Assembly (NCBI GenBank): GCA_000613465.1
Contig: BAJA01000037.1
Location: 1-53,486, forward strand
Length of the DNA stretch: 53,486 nucleotides
Origin: Bacteroides nordii WAL 11050 = JCM 12987
GTDB lineage: Bacteria; Bacteroidota; Bacteroidia; Bacteroidales; Bacteroidaceae
Reading direction: 5' to 3'
Every line of letters starts with the position of its first letter. Within the stretch, counting starts at the first letter, position 1. Shown here piece by piece: positions 35,646-45,374 of the stretch. The position numbers and the translations under genes were made by a program. The notes beneath the pieces were generated by a model. It had not been told where the DNA came from. It did no database searches and saw only the letters and a list, made by a program, of their open reading frames with translations.

Positions 35646-36401
35646 ATGAATAAAGAAATTGACTTGTCCGTATCATGCTACGGGAAAACGAGAGAGTTAG
35701 TTTATGATTTGGTACTGCTTCCCTGGGGAGCTACCGAACCGCACAATCTGCATCTGCCTTATTTGACAGATTGTATCCTGGCACACGCCATTGCCGTTGA
35801 TGCGGCAGAGCGCAGTAAAGAGTTGTATGGTGTGCGCTGTATGGTGATGCCTCCTGTAACTATGGGGTCACAAAATCCGGGACAGCGCGAGCTGCCCTTC
35901 TGCATACATGCCCGGTATGAGACTCAGAGGGCAATTCTTACGGATATCGTGGCTTCACTCCATACACAGGGCATTCGCAAAATGGTGATTATCAATGGAC
36001 ATGGCGGGAATAATTTCAAGAATATGATTCGCGACTTATCTGTTGATTACCCGGACTTCCTGATAGCTTGCAGCGAGTGGTTTGCGGTGCTTCCGGCAAG
36101 GGAGTACTTCGATCGGCCAGGCGACCATGCCGACGAGGTGGAAACTTCTGTGATGATGCATTATCACCCGGAGTTGGTTAATCTGGAAGAAGCCGGTGAG
36201 GGTAAATACAAACCATTTGCCATAAGTTCACTGCAAGAAAAGGTTGCATGGATTCCGCGAAACTGGCAGAAAGTATCTGAGGATACAGGTATCGGAGATC
36301 CCCGGCTGGCTACGGCAGAAAAGGGTAAAAGATACGCCGGGGCTGTGGTAGAAAAGTATGCGCAGTTGTTGGGGGAATTGGCGAAAGGAGATATATACTG
36401 A
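35646..36401 (+). CDS. creatininase-family metallo-amidohydrolase
   Basis: This protein of 251 residues has the creatininase fold: metal motif EPHNLHLPYLTDC (about E31, H36, D42), NGHGGN (117-122) and the acidic loop DHADEVETS (160-168, including E166). The ATG at 35646 is used because AAGGA lies 7 nt upstream; one at 35640 is in frame. There is no signal peptide, so it is cytoplasmic. Family members hydrolyse cyclic or linear amides (creatinine, formamides, FAPy intermediates). Its place inside the nan operon suggests an amide-bearing sialic acid derivative or ManNAc/GlcNAc variant as substrate, but no such activity is established to my knowledge. Confidence 0.82.
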   Translation: MNKEIDLSVSCYGKTRELVYDLVLLPWGATEPHNLHLPYLTDCILAHAIAVDAAERSKELYGVRCMVMPPVTMGSQNPGQRELPFCIHARYETQRAILTDIVASLHTQGIRKMVIINGHGGNNFKNMIRDLSVDYPDFLIACSEWFAVLPAREYFDRPGDHADEVETSVMMHYHPELVNLEEAGEGKYKPFAISSLQEKVAWIPRNWQKVSEDTGIGDPRLATAEKGKRYAGAVVEKYAQLLGELAKGDIY

Positions 36402-36402
36402 G

Positions 36403-36572
36403 TTTTACCACAGAGTAACACTGAGTTAAATCTTTATTGAAACGCGGATTAACGCGGATTAATGTAGATTAAAAGCCTGTAGTTCTTTATCATCTATTTG
36501 TTTCCCTTTGCGAAAATTTGCGTTTATCTGCGTTTCAATAAAGATTTAACTCAGTGTTACTCTGTGGTAAAA
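36403..36572. repeat. dispersed inverted repeat (CACAGAGT family) inside the nan operon
   Basis: TTTTACCACAGAGTAACACT near 36403 pairs with its near-perfect complement ending at 36572; the arms continue through TTATTGAAACGC. It is a second copy of the element at 20072-20416. It starts 2 nt after the creatininase stop and ends 20 nt before nanM, so it lies in the middle of an otherwise tight operon. Confidence 0.8.
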
Positions 36573-36592
36573 TCTTCCATGATTTATATATT

Positions 36593-37755
36593 ATGAAAAA
36601 GTCCTCCCTCATAGTCCTGTCACTGATCGCCACTGTAATCACGGGCGGTCTACTTCCGGCATGTACCTCCTCTTCCGGGCAGGAGGCCGCCTCTTGTGCC
36701 ATACGTATAGAGCATATCTCCGGTTTTCCGGATTATGAACCCGGATACTCTCTGGGAGTGTCGGCATGCTATGCCGGTTTTATAAACGACGATCTAATCA
36801 TTGCAGGCGGTTGTAATTTCCCTGATATACCTGCTTCCGAGGGAGGTGAAAAACGTTTTTATAAAGGCATATATAGGGGCCTGCCCGCCAACGACTCTAC
36901 ATTGACATGGACCCAAATAGGTGAACTCCCCGTTGAGGCTGCCTATGGAGTAACGCTTTCACTGCCTCATAAACTAATCTTTGTAGGTGGCAATCATTCC
37001 GCAGGCGGGCTTTCTACTACCTACTCTTTGTCATTGAATGCCACAGGCGACGCTGCTATTCTTGACACATTGCCCGCGTTACCTTTTGCTTTAGATAATA
37101 TGGCAGGCGCTGTTCTTGGGAATGTTCTTTATGTGTTCGGGGGTAACAAAGCAGGTGTTCCCTCTGCTTCTCTGTTCTCTTTGAGCATGGAGAATCCTGT
37201 TGAGGGCTGGAAGGAAGAGCCAGCCTTGCCCGGAGCTCCACGTGTGCAACCGGTTTGTACTGCTCAGGAGGATGCGCTCTACATTTGGGGAGGCTTTTCA
37301 CCTTCCTTAGGAGAGAATCAGGAGGCCACGGTTGCTACGGATGGCTATCGGTATCTTCCGGCGTCGAAAACATGGGAACCCGTATCGGCACCTGTGTCCC
37401 GGCCACAGGCGAACTTCTTACTTTGACGGGAGGGGCCTCCATAGCCTGCTCGGACAGTCTTATTCTTTGTGTAGGCGGAGTGAATAAAGAGATTTTTCTG
37501 GATGCAATCAGCGGAAGTTATAGCCGGGTTACTAAAGAAAATTATCTGACGCAACCCGTAAGCTGGTATCGCTTTAACAACCGCTTGATGGTATATGATA
37601 TCCACCGGAACGGCTGGGATGAATGGGGACAATCTTCCGGTCTGGCACGTGCCGGTGCTGCTTTGGCAGGAAGGCAACAAGAAGTCTTCGTTATAGGTGG
37701 TGAGACAAAGCCCGGCATTCGTACAGCACAAATTTGCAAGATCGTAATTGAATGA
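36593..37755 (+). CDS. nanM: N-acetylneuraminate mutarotase, kelch-type lipoprotein, frameshifted
   Basis: It has lipoprotein signal MKKSSLIVLSLIATVITGGL with lipobox LPAC (Cys24), then kelch repeats (GFINDDLIIAGGCNF, HKLIFVGGNHSAGG, NVLYVFGGNKAG, DALYIWGGF, EVFVIGGETKPG) forming a propeller. NanM converts the alpha anomer released by sialidase to the beta form, speeding uptake. The frame breaks near 37399; adding one C (GTGTCCCGG to GTGTCCCCGG) gives PVSPATGELLTLTGGASI and about 388 residues. The start ATG at 36593 lies just beyond the hairpin repeat. The longer ORF from 36554 lies in that repeat and is rejected. Confidence 0.85.
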
Positions 37756-37775
37756 ACATTAAGAAGGAATAATTT

Positions 37776-38441
37776 ATGAAGAACAAGTGGATTTTTATTG
37801 TGCTATTGCTTGTATCTGTTGCAGGCAATGCCCAGGAGCGGAAATACTCAACGTTTTATTATCAGCGGGCTACTTTGTTTGAAGAGTTACCCGTCACCTC
37901 GAAGGATATTATTTTTCTGGGAAACAGTATCACAAACGGAGCGGAGTGGGCCGAGTTGCTTGGCAATAAGCATGTCAAGAACAGAGGGATTAGTGGGGAT
38001 GTCTGCATGGGAGTGTATGATCGTCTGGATGCGGTTCTGAAAGGGAAACCTGCAAAGATCTTTTTGCTGATCGGTATCAATGATGTAAGCCGGGGCACTC
38101 CGGCAGACACCATTGTGCAGCGCATCGGCATGATTGCCTCTAAAATAAAGGCAGATTCGCCCCGAACGAAGTTATATCTGCAAAGTGTACTCCCGGTGAC
38201 CGATCATTATGGACTGTTTAAGGGCCACACTTCCCGTTGGGAAGAAGTAGAGAAGATCAACAAAGGGATACTCCGGCTGGCTACGGAGAGGGGGCTTACG
38301 TATATCGACCTTTACGCTCATTTTGTTGATCCGGTAACGGGGAAAATGAATATGGATGATACGAATGACGGATTACACCTGTTGGGTAAAGGTTATCTGA
38401 AATGGGTGGAGATTGTTAAACCTTATGTTAACGGAAAATGA
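37776..38441 (+). CDS. secreted SGNH/GDSL hydrolase, candidate sialate O-acetylesterase
   Basis: This protein of 221 residues has signal peptide MKNKWIFIVLLLVSVAGNAQ. SGNH blocks are visible: IIFLGNSITNG with nucleophile Ser51, GISGD (block II Gly), IGINDVSRG (block III Asn) and DGLHLLGKGY (block V Asp/His). It resembles platelet-activating-factor-acetylhydrolase-like esterases. It overlaps estA by 4 nt, so both are translated together, and O-deacetylation of sialic acids is the likely job. Substrate is inferred from context. Confidence 0.85.
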   Translation: MKNKWIFIVLLLVSVAGNAQERKYSTFYYQRATLFEELPVTSKDIIFLGNSITNGAEWAELLGNKHVKNRGISGDVCMGVYDRLDAVLKGKPAKIFLLIGINDVSRGTPADTIVQRIGMIASKIKADSPRTKLYLQSVLPVTDHYGLFKGHTSRWEEVEKINKGILRLATERGLTYIDLYAHFVDPVTGKMNMDDTNDGLHLLGKGYLKWVEIVKPYVNGK

Positions 38442-40498
38442 GAAAGATAGTACTGAGTTATTTGCTGGTTCTTTGTAGCCTGGTTGCCGTAGCCCAAACG
38501 CCGGTAAGGGTGGCTTGTATAGGAAACAGCATTACGTATGGAGCCGGGATTGAAAACCGGGAACGGGATGCGTATCCTGTCCAGCTGCAACGGATGTTGG
38601 GAGAGGGGTATGTGGTAGGAAATTTTGGTAAATCAGGAGCTACATTGCTGAATAAAGGGCATCGTCCCTATATCGAACAGAAGGAATTTCAGCGGGCATT
38701 GACCTTTGCGGGAGATGTTGTTGTGATCCATCTGGGCATCAATGATACTGATCCGCGCGACTGGCCCAATTATCGTGATTATTTCGTCAGAGACTATCTG
38801 GCGCTGATCGACTCTTTCCGTGTAGCCAATCCGAAGGCGCGTATCCTGGTGGCGCGAATGACTCCCATAACCAACCGTCACTCCCGTTTTGAGTCGGGCA
38901 CGCGCGACTGGCACGAACAGATACAACAGGCCATTGAAAGGGTGGCCGAGTTTGCCGGGGCACAACTGATAGACTTTCATACTCCCCTTTATCCTTATCC
39001 CTTTATGCTTCCGGATGCGGTACATCCCACTGCCGAAGGAGCAGGGATTCTGGCACAAACGGTTTGCTCGGCCATAACCGGTGATTATGGTGGCCTTCGT
39101 CTGCCGCAGGTATACAGTGATAACATGGTATTACAACGTGATTGTCCGTTGGAAGTGCGGGGTATTGCCAATGCCGGAGAGGAAGTAACGGTAAGCATTG
39201 CCGGACAAAAGCAACGGGCTAAAACCGGATCTGACGGACAGTGGTGCGTGCGTCTGAAACCCATGCAGGCGGGAGGCCCTCATACACTTGCTGTTGCTGC
39301 CGGAAAGACCCGGTTACACTTTTCCAACGTGTTGGTAGGAGAAGTATGGCTTTGTTCGGGGCAGTCCAATATGGAGTTTATGTTGAAAGAAGCCTCTACG
39401 GCCCGGATGGATATTCCTCAAAGTGACAATAATAACATTCGTTTGCTGGATATGAAAGCCCGTTGGCGTACCAATCCAGTAGAGTGGGAGGAGTCCGTAC
39501 TCGATTCTCTAAACCATTTGCAGTATTATAAAGATAGCCAATGGACGGTTTGTACGTCGGCCAGTGCTGCTGATTTTTCTGCTGTGGCATACTATTTCGG
39601 GAAGATGTTGCAGGATAGCCTGCATGTACCCGTTGGTTTGATTTGCAATGCAATTGGTGGTTCGCCCACAGAAGCGTGGGTGAGCAGGCATGCATTGGAG
39701 TTTCACCTTCCTATCATGTTTCGCAATTGGACGAAGAATGATCCGCAAAACTGGATACGCGCACGCGCTACGCTGAATGTTAAGAAATCGACGAATAAGT
39801 TTCAGCGTCACCCCTATGAACCATGTTATCTGTATGAGTCCGGCATCCTCCCGTTGGATAGATTTCCGGTGAAAGGAGTGATCTGGTATCAGGGAGAATC
39901 CAATGCTCCCGATTACGAGACGCACGAGAAGCTGTTCCACCTGCTTGTAGATAGCTGGCGCAAGAATTGGGAAAATCCGGAACTTCCGTTTTACTACGTA
40001 CAGCTCTCTTCCATGGACCGTCCTTCGTGGCCGTGGTTTCGCGATAGCCAGCGCAGGTTGCTGAAGGAGGTATCTTATACGGGTATGGCTGTTTCGAGCG
40101 ATCAGGGTGATTCGCTGGATGTACATCCTAAGAATAAGAAACCGGTGGGCGAGCGTCTGGCACGTCAGGCATTGAACCGTACGTATGGCATGAAAGCGGT
40201 TGTACCTTCCGGACCCTTGTTCCGCAGTGCAGAGTTCCGCAAAGGGGCTGCTTATGTTTCGTTTGATTTTGCCGATGGAATGTCTTCTTCGGATGGCAAA
40301 GTGTTGCGGACTTTTGAAGTGGCAGAAACCGAAGGGCTCTTCTATCCGGCCAAAGCCGAGATCGTTGGCGATCGGATAAAAGTATATAGCGATCAGGTGA
40401 AGCATCCCCGTTATGTGCGTTATGGCTGGCAACCTTTCACCCGTGCCAATCTGGTGAATGCTCAGGGGCTGCCGGCTTCTACTTTCCGATCTTATTAA
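38438..40498 (+). CDS. estA: two-domain sialate O-acetylesterase (EstA-like)
   Basis: This protein of 686 residues has signal peptide MRKIVLSYLLVLCSLVAVAQ. Two esterase units follow: an SGNH domain with CIGNSITYGAG (Ser31), HLGINDTDP and DAVHPTAEG, and a C-terminal sialate-esterase (SASA/SIAE) domain with EVWLCSGQSNMEF, NAIGGSPTEAW and GVIWYQGESNAPDY. This is the layout of the characterised Bacteroides EstA that removes 9-O- and other acetyl groups so sialidase can act. It sits between the small SGNH gene and nanO. Confidence 0.88.
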   Translation: MRKIVLSYLLVLCSLVAVAQTPVRVACIGNSITYGAGIENRERDAYPVQLQRMLGEGYVVGNFGKSGATLLNKGHRPYIEQKEFQRALTFAGDVVVIHLGINDTDPRDWPNYRDYFVRDYLALIDSFRVANPKARILVARMTPITNRHSRFESGTRDWHEQIQQAIERVAEFAGAQLIDFHTPLYPYPFMLPDAVHPTAEGAGILAQTVCSAITGDYGGLRLPQVYSDNMVLQRDCPLEVRGIANAGEEVTVSIAGQKQRAKTGSDGQWCVRLKPMQAGGPHTLAVAAGKTRLHFSNVLVGEVWLCSGQSNMEFMLKEASTARMDIPQSDNNNIRLLDMKARWRTNPVEWEESVLDSLNHLQYYKDSQWTVCTSASAADFSAVAYYFGKMLQDSLHVPVGLICNAIGGSPTEAWVSRHALEFHLPIMFRNWTKNDPQNWIRARATLNVKKSTNKFQRHPYEPCYLYESGILPLDRFPVKGVIWYQGESNAPDYETHEKLFHLLVDSWRKNWENPELPFYYVQLSSMDRPSWPWFRDSQRRLLKEVSYTGMAVSSDQGDSLDVHPKNKKPVGERLARQALNRTYGMKAVVPSGPLFRSAEFRKGAAYVSFDFADGMSSSDGKVLRTFEVAETEGLFYPAKAEIVGDRIKVYSDQVKHPRYVRYGWQPFTRANLVNAQGLPASTFRSY

Positions 40499-40541
40499 GA
40501 GAGAGGAAATACCTGCTGTATAACATCTCCGAATACCCTTT

Positions 40542-40563
40542 TACAGGCAAGGCGTTGCCTGTA
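40542..40563. repeat. short hairpin in the estA-nanO spacer
   Basis: TACAGGCAA-GGCG-TTGCCTGTA is a perfect 9-bp stem, with no T-run after it. The 224-bp spacer has no TAnnTTTG box near nanO, so nanO is probably transcribed from upstream, and the hairpin could process or attenuate the messenger. Confidence 0.45.
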
Positions 40564-40722
40564 TGCTGTTCATATAGCGTCTTTTTGCTGCTGATTTCAT
40601 AGGCTCTGTTCTGTGATATTCCGGAAGCCGGAAGAAAACTCATTACTTCACGAACCCCTCTATCCTTTTTTTTGTTATAAATGTATATTGAAGATGTATA
40701 TACCTTAAAAAAAAGAGATATC

Positions 40723-43467
40723 ATGAAACAACACCACACTACACATTTGAGATTTTTTCTCTTATGTCTCTTTTCTCTGTTTCTTTTTTCGGATGTCGTG
40801 GCCCAGAAGCCCGGATTAGTTCCGCTCGATTCTTTAATAACCGTAGGATATGCCACCGGAAGTATTAAAAATCTGTCTGGTTCCGTTGAGAAGATCACCG
40901 AGTTACAGATGAACCGGGATCAGATCACGAATCCTCTCGATGCAATCCGTGGCCGTGTGCCGGGGTTAACCATACAACGGGGAACAAACGGGCAGGCCGC
41001 CCTGGATGCCGTTCGCTTGCGGGGTACCACCTCTTTGACCAGTGGCAACGATCCGTTGATCATCGTCGACGGGGTATTTGGCGATTTGAATATGCTTACC
41101 TCCATTTATCCCACTGACATCGAAAGTTTTACTATCCTGAAAGATGCCTCCGAAACTGCCCAGTACGGTTCCCGTGGGGCTTCCGGTGTCATAGAGGTGA
41201 CTACCAAAAAGGGTATTAGCGGCAAAACCCGCGTCAGCTATAATGGTAGTTTCGGTATAACCTCCGTTTACAAGAATCTCAGCATGCTATCGGCAAACGG
41301 CTTTCGGCAGGTGGCCGGTGAGCGGGGACTTTCCATTCTGGATTTGGGAAACAATACCGATTTTCAGAAAGAAATAGAACAAACCGGATTTCAGCAGAAT
41401 CATCATGTCGCCTTTTATGGCGGTTCCGATGCCTCCAGCTACCGTGTCTCCCTGGGATATGTAGACCGGCAGGGGGTGATACAAAATCAGGATATGAGGA
41501 ATTTTACATCCAACATGAATATGAGCCAGAACATTTTTGGCAACTTTATCCGTTGCGAGTTAGGCATGTTTGGCTCCGTGCAGAAGAACCATAACTTGTT
41601 CGATTACCAGAAGACATTTTACTCTGCGGCTACTTTCAATCCCACCTTTCCCAATCATAAGAATACGGAAACCGGTTCGTGGGATCAGATCACAAGTGCC
41701 AGCCAGATCACCAACCCGCTGGCATGGATGGAAGTGAAAGACCATGATGCTACTTCTCACATCAGTACACATGCCCGGCTGACGTTCAATCTGATGGATG
41801 ATCTAAAGCTCGTCATGTTTGGTGCATACACCTACAATATTGTAGAGAACTCCCAGTATCTCCCCACATCGGTCTGGGCACACGGGCAGGCATACAAAGG
41901 GACGAAGAAGATGGAGTCTCTACTTGGCAACCTGATGCTGAGCTATAAAAAGAACTGGCGGAAACACTTCTTTGATGTGCTGGCACTTGCCGAACTTCAG
42001 AAGGAGACCTATACCGGATATTATACCACCGTCACAAACTTTAGTTCCGACCAGTTTGGATATGACAACCTTCAGGCAGGTGCAATCCGCCTTTGGGAAG
42101 GTACGAATTCTTATTATGAAGAGCCACATCTGGCTTCCTTCATGGGGCGTTTCAATTATACCTATGCCGACCGCTATATTCTTACCGTGAATGCCCGTAC
42201 AGATGCTTCCTCCAAGTTCGGGAGCAATCATAAGTGGGGCTTTTTCCCTTCCGTATCCGCAGCATGGGCGGTGAGTGAAGAGGAGTTTATGAAGCGTATC
42301 CCTCTGGTTGACAATCTGAAACTACGTGTAGGTTACGGATTGGCGGGAAATCAGAACGGGATAGATTCATACACCACCCTCGGATTGGTGAGACCCAACG
42401 GGGTAGTGCCTGTGGGCAATTCGGCAGTAGTTACCTTGGGAGAGATGCAGAATATAAACCCCGATTTGAAGTGGGAGGTGAAACATACGTTTAATGCCGG
42501 GGCAGACTTAGGGATGTTTGGCAACCGCCTGCTACTCTCTGTCAATTACTACAACTCAAAGACCACCGATATGCTCTATCTTTATAACGTCAGTGTGCCT
42601 CCCTTTACCTACAACACGCTGCTGGCAAATATCGGTTCCATGCGTAACAGCGGTACCGAGATAGCCATTGGTATCACTCCACTCAAAACGCCGGATATGG
42701 AACTGAATATCAATGCCAATATTACCTTTCAGCGCAACAAACTACTCTCTTTGAGCGGTACCTATAATGGCGAGAATATCTCGGCACCGGAGTATAAAAG
42801 CCTGGCAAGCCTTGACGGTGCAGGCTTTCATGGAGGATACAATCACATCGTCTATCAGATAGTGGGACAACCGCTCGGTGTTTTTTATCTTCCGCACAGC
42901 AACGGGCTTGTATCCGATGGCGATGGCGGATATACCTATGGCATAGCCGATCTGAACGGAGGAGGCATCAGTCTTGAAGACGGTGAAGACCGCTATGTGG
43001 CAGGGCAGGCAGTACCCAAAACTTTACTGGGGTCTAACATCAGTTTCCGTTACAAGCGTTTTGATATTTCGGTACAGATCAACGGAGCTTTCGGACACAA
43101 GGTCTACAACGGCACTTCGCTGACTTATATGAATATGAACATCTTCCCCGATTATAATGTGATGGAAGAGGCCCCCCGGCGAAATATAAAAGATCAGACC
43201 GCCACCGATTACTGGCTGGAAAAGGGAGATTACGTCAACTTCGATTATCTTACCATCGGCTGGAATGTCCCGTTAGCAAAGGCTCAGAAGTATATCCGGT
43301 CACTTCGTCTGGCATTTACGGTCAATAACCTGGCTACCATCAGCGGCTATTCCGGACTTTCGCCGATGATCAATAGTTCCACCGTCAACTCTACATTAGG
43401 AGTAGATGATAAACGTGGTTATCCGCTGGCGCGGACTTATACAGTAGGTTTGAGTATTAACTTTTAA
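40723..43467 (+). CDS. nanO: TonB-dependent outer-membrane sialic acid transporter (SusC-like)
   Basis: This protein of 914 residues has signal peptide MKQHHTTHLRFFLLCLFSLF. A TonB box-like DSLITVGYATG comes at about 35, a plug domain (IRGRVPGLTIQRG, NDPLIIVDGVFGD, ASETAQYGSRGASGVIEVTT) follows, then a 22-strand-type barrel ending in the terminal Phe of YTVGLSINF. It lacks the N-terminal carboxypeptidase-regulatory-like domain common in SusC proteins; the TonB box follows the signal peptide almost at once. It pairs with NanU 12 nt downstream, as in the NanOU system of B. fragilis and Tannerella. The start ATG at 40723 is chosen from the signal peptide. Confidence 0.93.
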   Translation: MKQHHTTHLRFFLLCLFSLFLFSDVVAQKPGLVPLDSLITVGYATGSIKNLSGSVEKITELQMNRDQITNPLDAIRGRVPGLTIQRGTNGQAALDAVRLRGTTSLTSGNDPLIIVDGVFGDLNMLTSIYPTDIESFTILKDASETAQYGSRGASGVIEVTTKKGISGKTRVSYNGSFGITSVYKNLSMLSANGFRQVAGERGLSILDLGNNTDFQKEIEQTGFQQNHHVAFYGGSDASSYRVSLGYVDRQGVIQNQDMRNFTSNMNMSQNIFGNFIRCELGMFGSVQKNHNLFDYQKTFYSAATFNPTFPNHKNTETGSWDQITSASQITNPLAWMEVKDHDATSHISTHARLTFNLMDDLKLVMFGAYTYNIVENSQYLPTSVWAHGQAYKGTKKMESLLGNLMLSYKKNWRKHFFDVLALAELQKETYTGYYTTVTNFSSDQFGYDNLQAGAIRLWEGTNSYYEEPHLASFMGRFNYTYADRYILTVNARTDASSKFGSNHKWGFFPSVSAAWAVSEEEFMKRIPLVDNLKLRVGYGLAGNQNGIDSYTTLGLVRPNGVVPVGNSAVVTLGEMQNINPDLKWEVKHTFNAGADLGMFGNRLLLSVNYYNSKTTDMLYLYNVSVPPFTYNTLLANIGSMRNSGTEIAIGITPLKTPDMELNINANITFQRNKLLSLSGTYNGENISAPEYKSLASLDGAGFHGGYNHIVYQIVGQPLGVFYLPHSNGLVSDGDGGYTYGIADLNGGGISLEDGEDRYVAGQAVPKTLLGSNISFRYKRFDISVQINGAFGHKVYNGTSLTYMNMNIFPDYNVMEEAPRRNIKDQTATDYWLEKGDYVNFDYLTIGWNVPLAKAQKYIRSLRLAFTVNNLATISGYSGLSPMINSSTVNSTLGVDDKRGYPLARTYTVGLSINF

Positions 43468-43479
43468 AAAGGAGCTACG

Positions 43480-45114
43480 ATGAAACGTTCATTTATATAT
43501 ATAGCATGTTTTCTGCTGTTATCACTGGCGCAACTATCCTGTGATGACTTTTTACGTGAGAAACCGAGAGACCGCATCTTTGAGGAAGAAGCATATAAAA
43601 ACTTGTCCGACTTGTATCTCAATGCAGTCGCCTCATTGTACAACAATATTGGCGGATACAGTGACAGCCAGGGCTTGCAGGGCACCGGACGCGGTATCTA
43701 CGATCTGAATACCTTCACTACCGATGAGGCTATAATGCCCACCCGGGGTGGCGACTGGTATGATGGTGGTTTCTGGCAGGGGCTTTATCTGCACAATTGG
43801 GGTGTCAATAATGATGCTATACAAGCCACCTGGGAATATTTGTATAAAGTGATAGGTTTAAGTAATAAATCGCTGGAAAGAATAGCGCAGTATGCCGGGA
43901 CGCACAACGACAGGGAGTTAGTGGCCTATGAAGCAGAGGTGCGAGCATTACGTGCCCTGTATTACTATCATCTGGTAGATTTGTTTGGAAATGTTCCGTT
44001 GGTATTGTCTTCTTCTATGCCGGTGAAAGAAGTGAAACAGTCCACCCGCCAGGAGGTTTATGATTTTGTTGTACGCGAGTTACAGCAGTCGGCTCCCGAA
44101 CTGAGCACTGCCCATAGCAATCTGCCCGGTACTTATTATGGACACATTACCCGCCCCGTTGCCCATTTCCTTTTGGCTAAACTGGCTCTGAATGCAGAGG
44201 TATATACCGATAATGACTGGACGGACGGCATACGCCCGGATGGCAGAAACATCTATTTTAATGTAGGTGGTGAAGAGCTTAATGCCTGGCAGACCGTTGA
44301 GGCTTATTGTGATTCTGTCACGAAGTCCGGTTACCGGCTTGAAGAGGATTATACCACCAACTTTGCCGTATTCAACGAATCATCGGCCGAGAATATCTTT
44401 ATTATACCGATGAATAAGAACCTGTACACCAACCAGATGCAATATCTCTTCCGTTCGCGTCACTACAACCATGCCAAGGCATATGGCTTGAGTGGAGAGA
44501 ATGGTTCAAGTGCCACCATTGAGGTTCTGAAAACCTTTGCCTATGGCACTCCTCAGGTTGATCCCCGTTTTGACAAGTGCTACTTTGCCGGCATTGTTTA
44601 TGACTTGAAAGGAAACGTTGTGAGGCTGGACGACGGTACGATACTTGAATACCTACCCTGGGAGGTGGCTTTGGATATATCCAATGAGCCTTATGAGAAG
44701 ACAGCAGGAGCCCGTATGAAGAAGTACGAAGTAGATGATACGGGCACGAAAGACGGTAAACTGATGGAGAATGATATTGTGCTTTATCGCTATGCCGACG
44801 TGCTGCTGATGAAGAGTGAAGCAAAAGTCCGCAACGGAGAGAACGGTGATGAAGAGTTGAACCGGGTACGTTCCCGTGTGGCTGCTCCTTACCGGGAAGC
44901 TACCTTGAATACCCTTCTTGATGAGCGCCAACTGGAATTTGCCTGGGAAGGCTGGAGGCGACAGGATCTTGTGAGGTTTGGATTATTCACCCGTCCGTAT
45001 AGCAGCCGGCCACAGTTGGCTGGCGAAGCGAGTGGGTATACTACGGTATTCCCCATACCGGATAAGGTGAGGCGTATGAATCCGAATCTGGTTCAGAATC
45101 CGGGGTATAAATAA
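43480..45114 (+). CDS. nanU: sialic-acid-binding surface lipoprotein (SusD-like)
   Basis: This protein of 544 residues has lipobox AQLSC (Cys21) followed by DDFLREKPRDRIFEEEAYKN, the SusD-family opening. TPR-like helices (ALRALYYYHLVDLFGNVPLV) and the C-terminal RQLEFAWEGWRRQDLVRFG confirm the family. NanU captures sialic acid at the surface and hands it to NanO. It is the last gene of the locus, followed by a terminator. Confidence 0.94.
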   Translation: MKRSFIYIACFLLLSLAQLSCDDFLREKPRDRIFEEEAYKNLSDLYLNAVASLYNNIGGYSDSQGLQGTGRGIYDLNTFTTDEAIMPTRGGDWYDGGFWQGLYLHNWGVNNDAIQATWEYLYKVIGLSNKSLERIAQYAGTHNDRELVAYEAEVRALRALYYYHLVDLFGNVPLVLSSSMPVKEVKQSTRQEVYDFVVRELQQSAPELSTAHSNLPGTYYGHITRPVAHFLLAKLALNAEVYTDNDWTDGIRPDGRNIYFNVGGEELNAWQTVEAYCDSVTKSGYRLEEDYTTNFAVFNESSAENIFIIPMNKNLYTNQMQYLFRSRHYNHAKAYGLSGENGSSATIEVLKTFAYGTPQVDPRFDKCYFAGIVYDLKGNVVRLDDGTILEYLPWEVALDISNEPYEKTAGARMKKYEVDDTGTKDGKLMENDIVLYRYADVLLMKSEAKVRNGENGDEELNRVRSRVAAPYREATLNTLLDERQLEFAWEGWRRQDLVRFGLFTRPYSSRPQLAGEASGYTTVFPIPDKVRRMNPNLVQNPGYK

Positions 45115-45141
45115 GGATATAACGTATTCCGGAGTAAGAAT

Positions 45142-45188
45142 AGCTACCTGTCGGTACATTTTCTAATGTTAACAGGTAGCTGTTTTTT
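45142..45188 (+). terminator. terminator of the nan locus
   Basis: AGCTACCTGT (45142-45151) pairs perfectly with ACAGGTAGCT (45172-45181), followed by G and seven T. The 20-nt loop includes a smaller pairing. Confidence 0.85.
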
Positions 45189-45284
45189 TATCTGTATATA
45201 TCAACAGAACGTTGTTGGGTGGTAGAAAAGATGTTAATAAACATATGCCGAAAATGTAAAAAAAAAGCATAAATAGTTGTTTGT

Positions 45285-45292
45285 TAGCTTTG
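45285..45292 (+). promoter_or_regulatory. promoter -7 element of the RHS operon (TAGCTTTG)
   Basis: TAGCTTTG fits TAnnTTTG and leaves a leader of about 75 nt before the ATG at 45375. With the terminator upstream, this sets the RHS genes off as a separate operon. Confidence 0.5.
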
Positions 45293-45374
45293 TTTTCGTA
45301 ATTTTACAAATTCCTTTTTCCCTTTGTTCTTAATGAACTCGTAACAAGAGCACTGACTTAACTTAATAGAAGAT

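Noticed and set aside
39509..40432. Minus-strand ORF of 307 codons inside estA
   Set aside because: It is antisense to the sialate esterase domain and has no signal or motif of its own.
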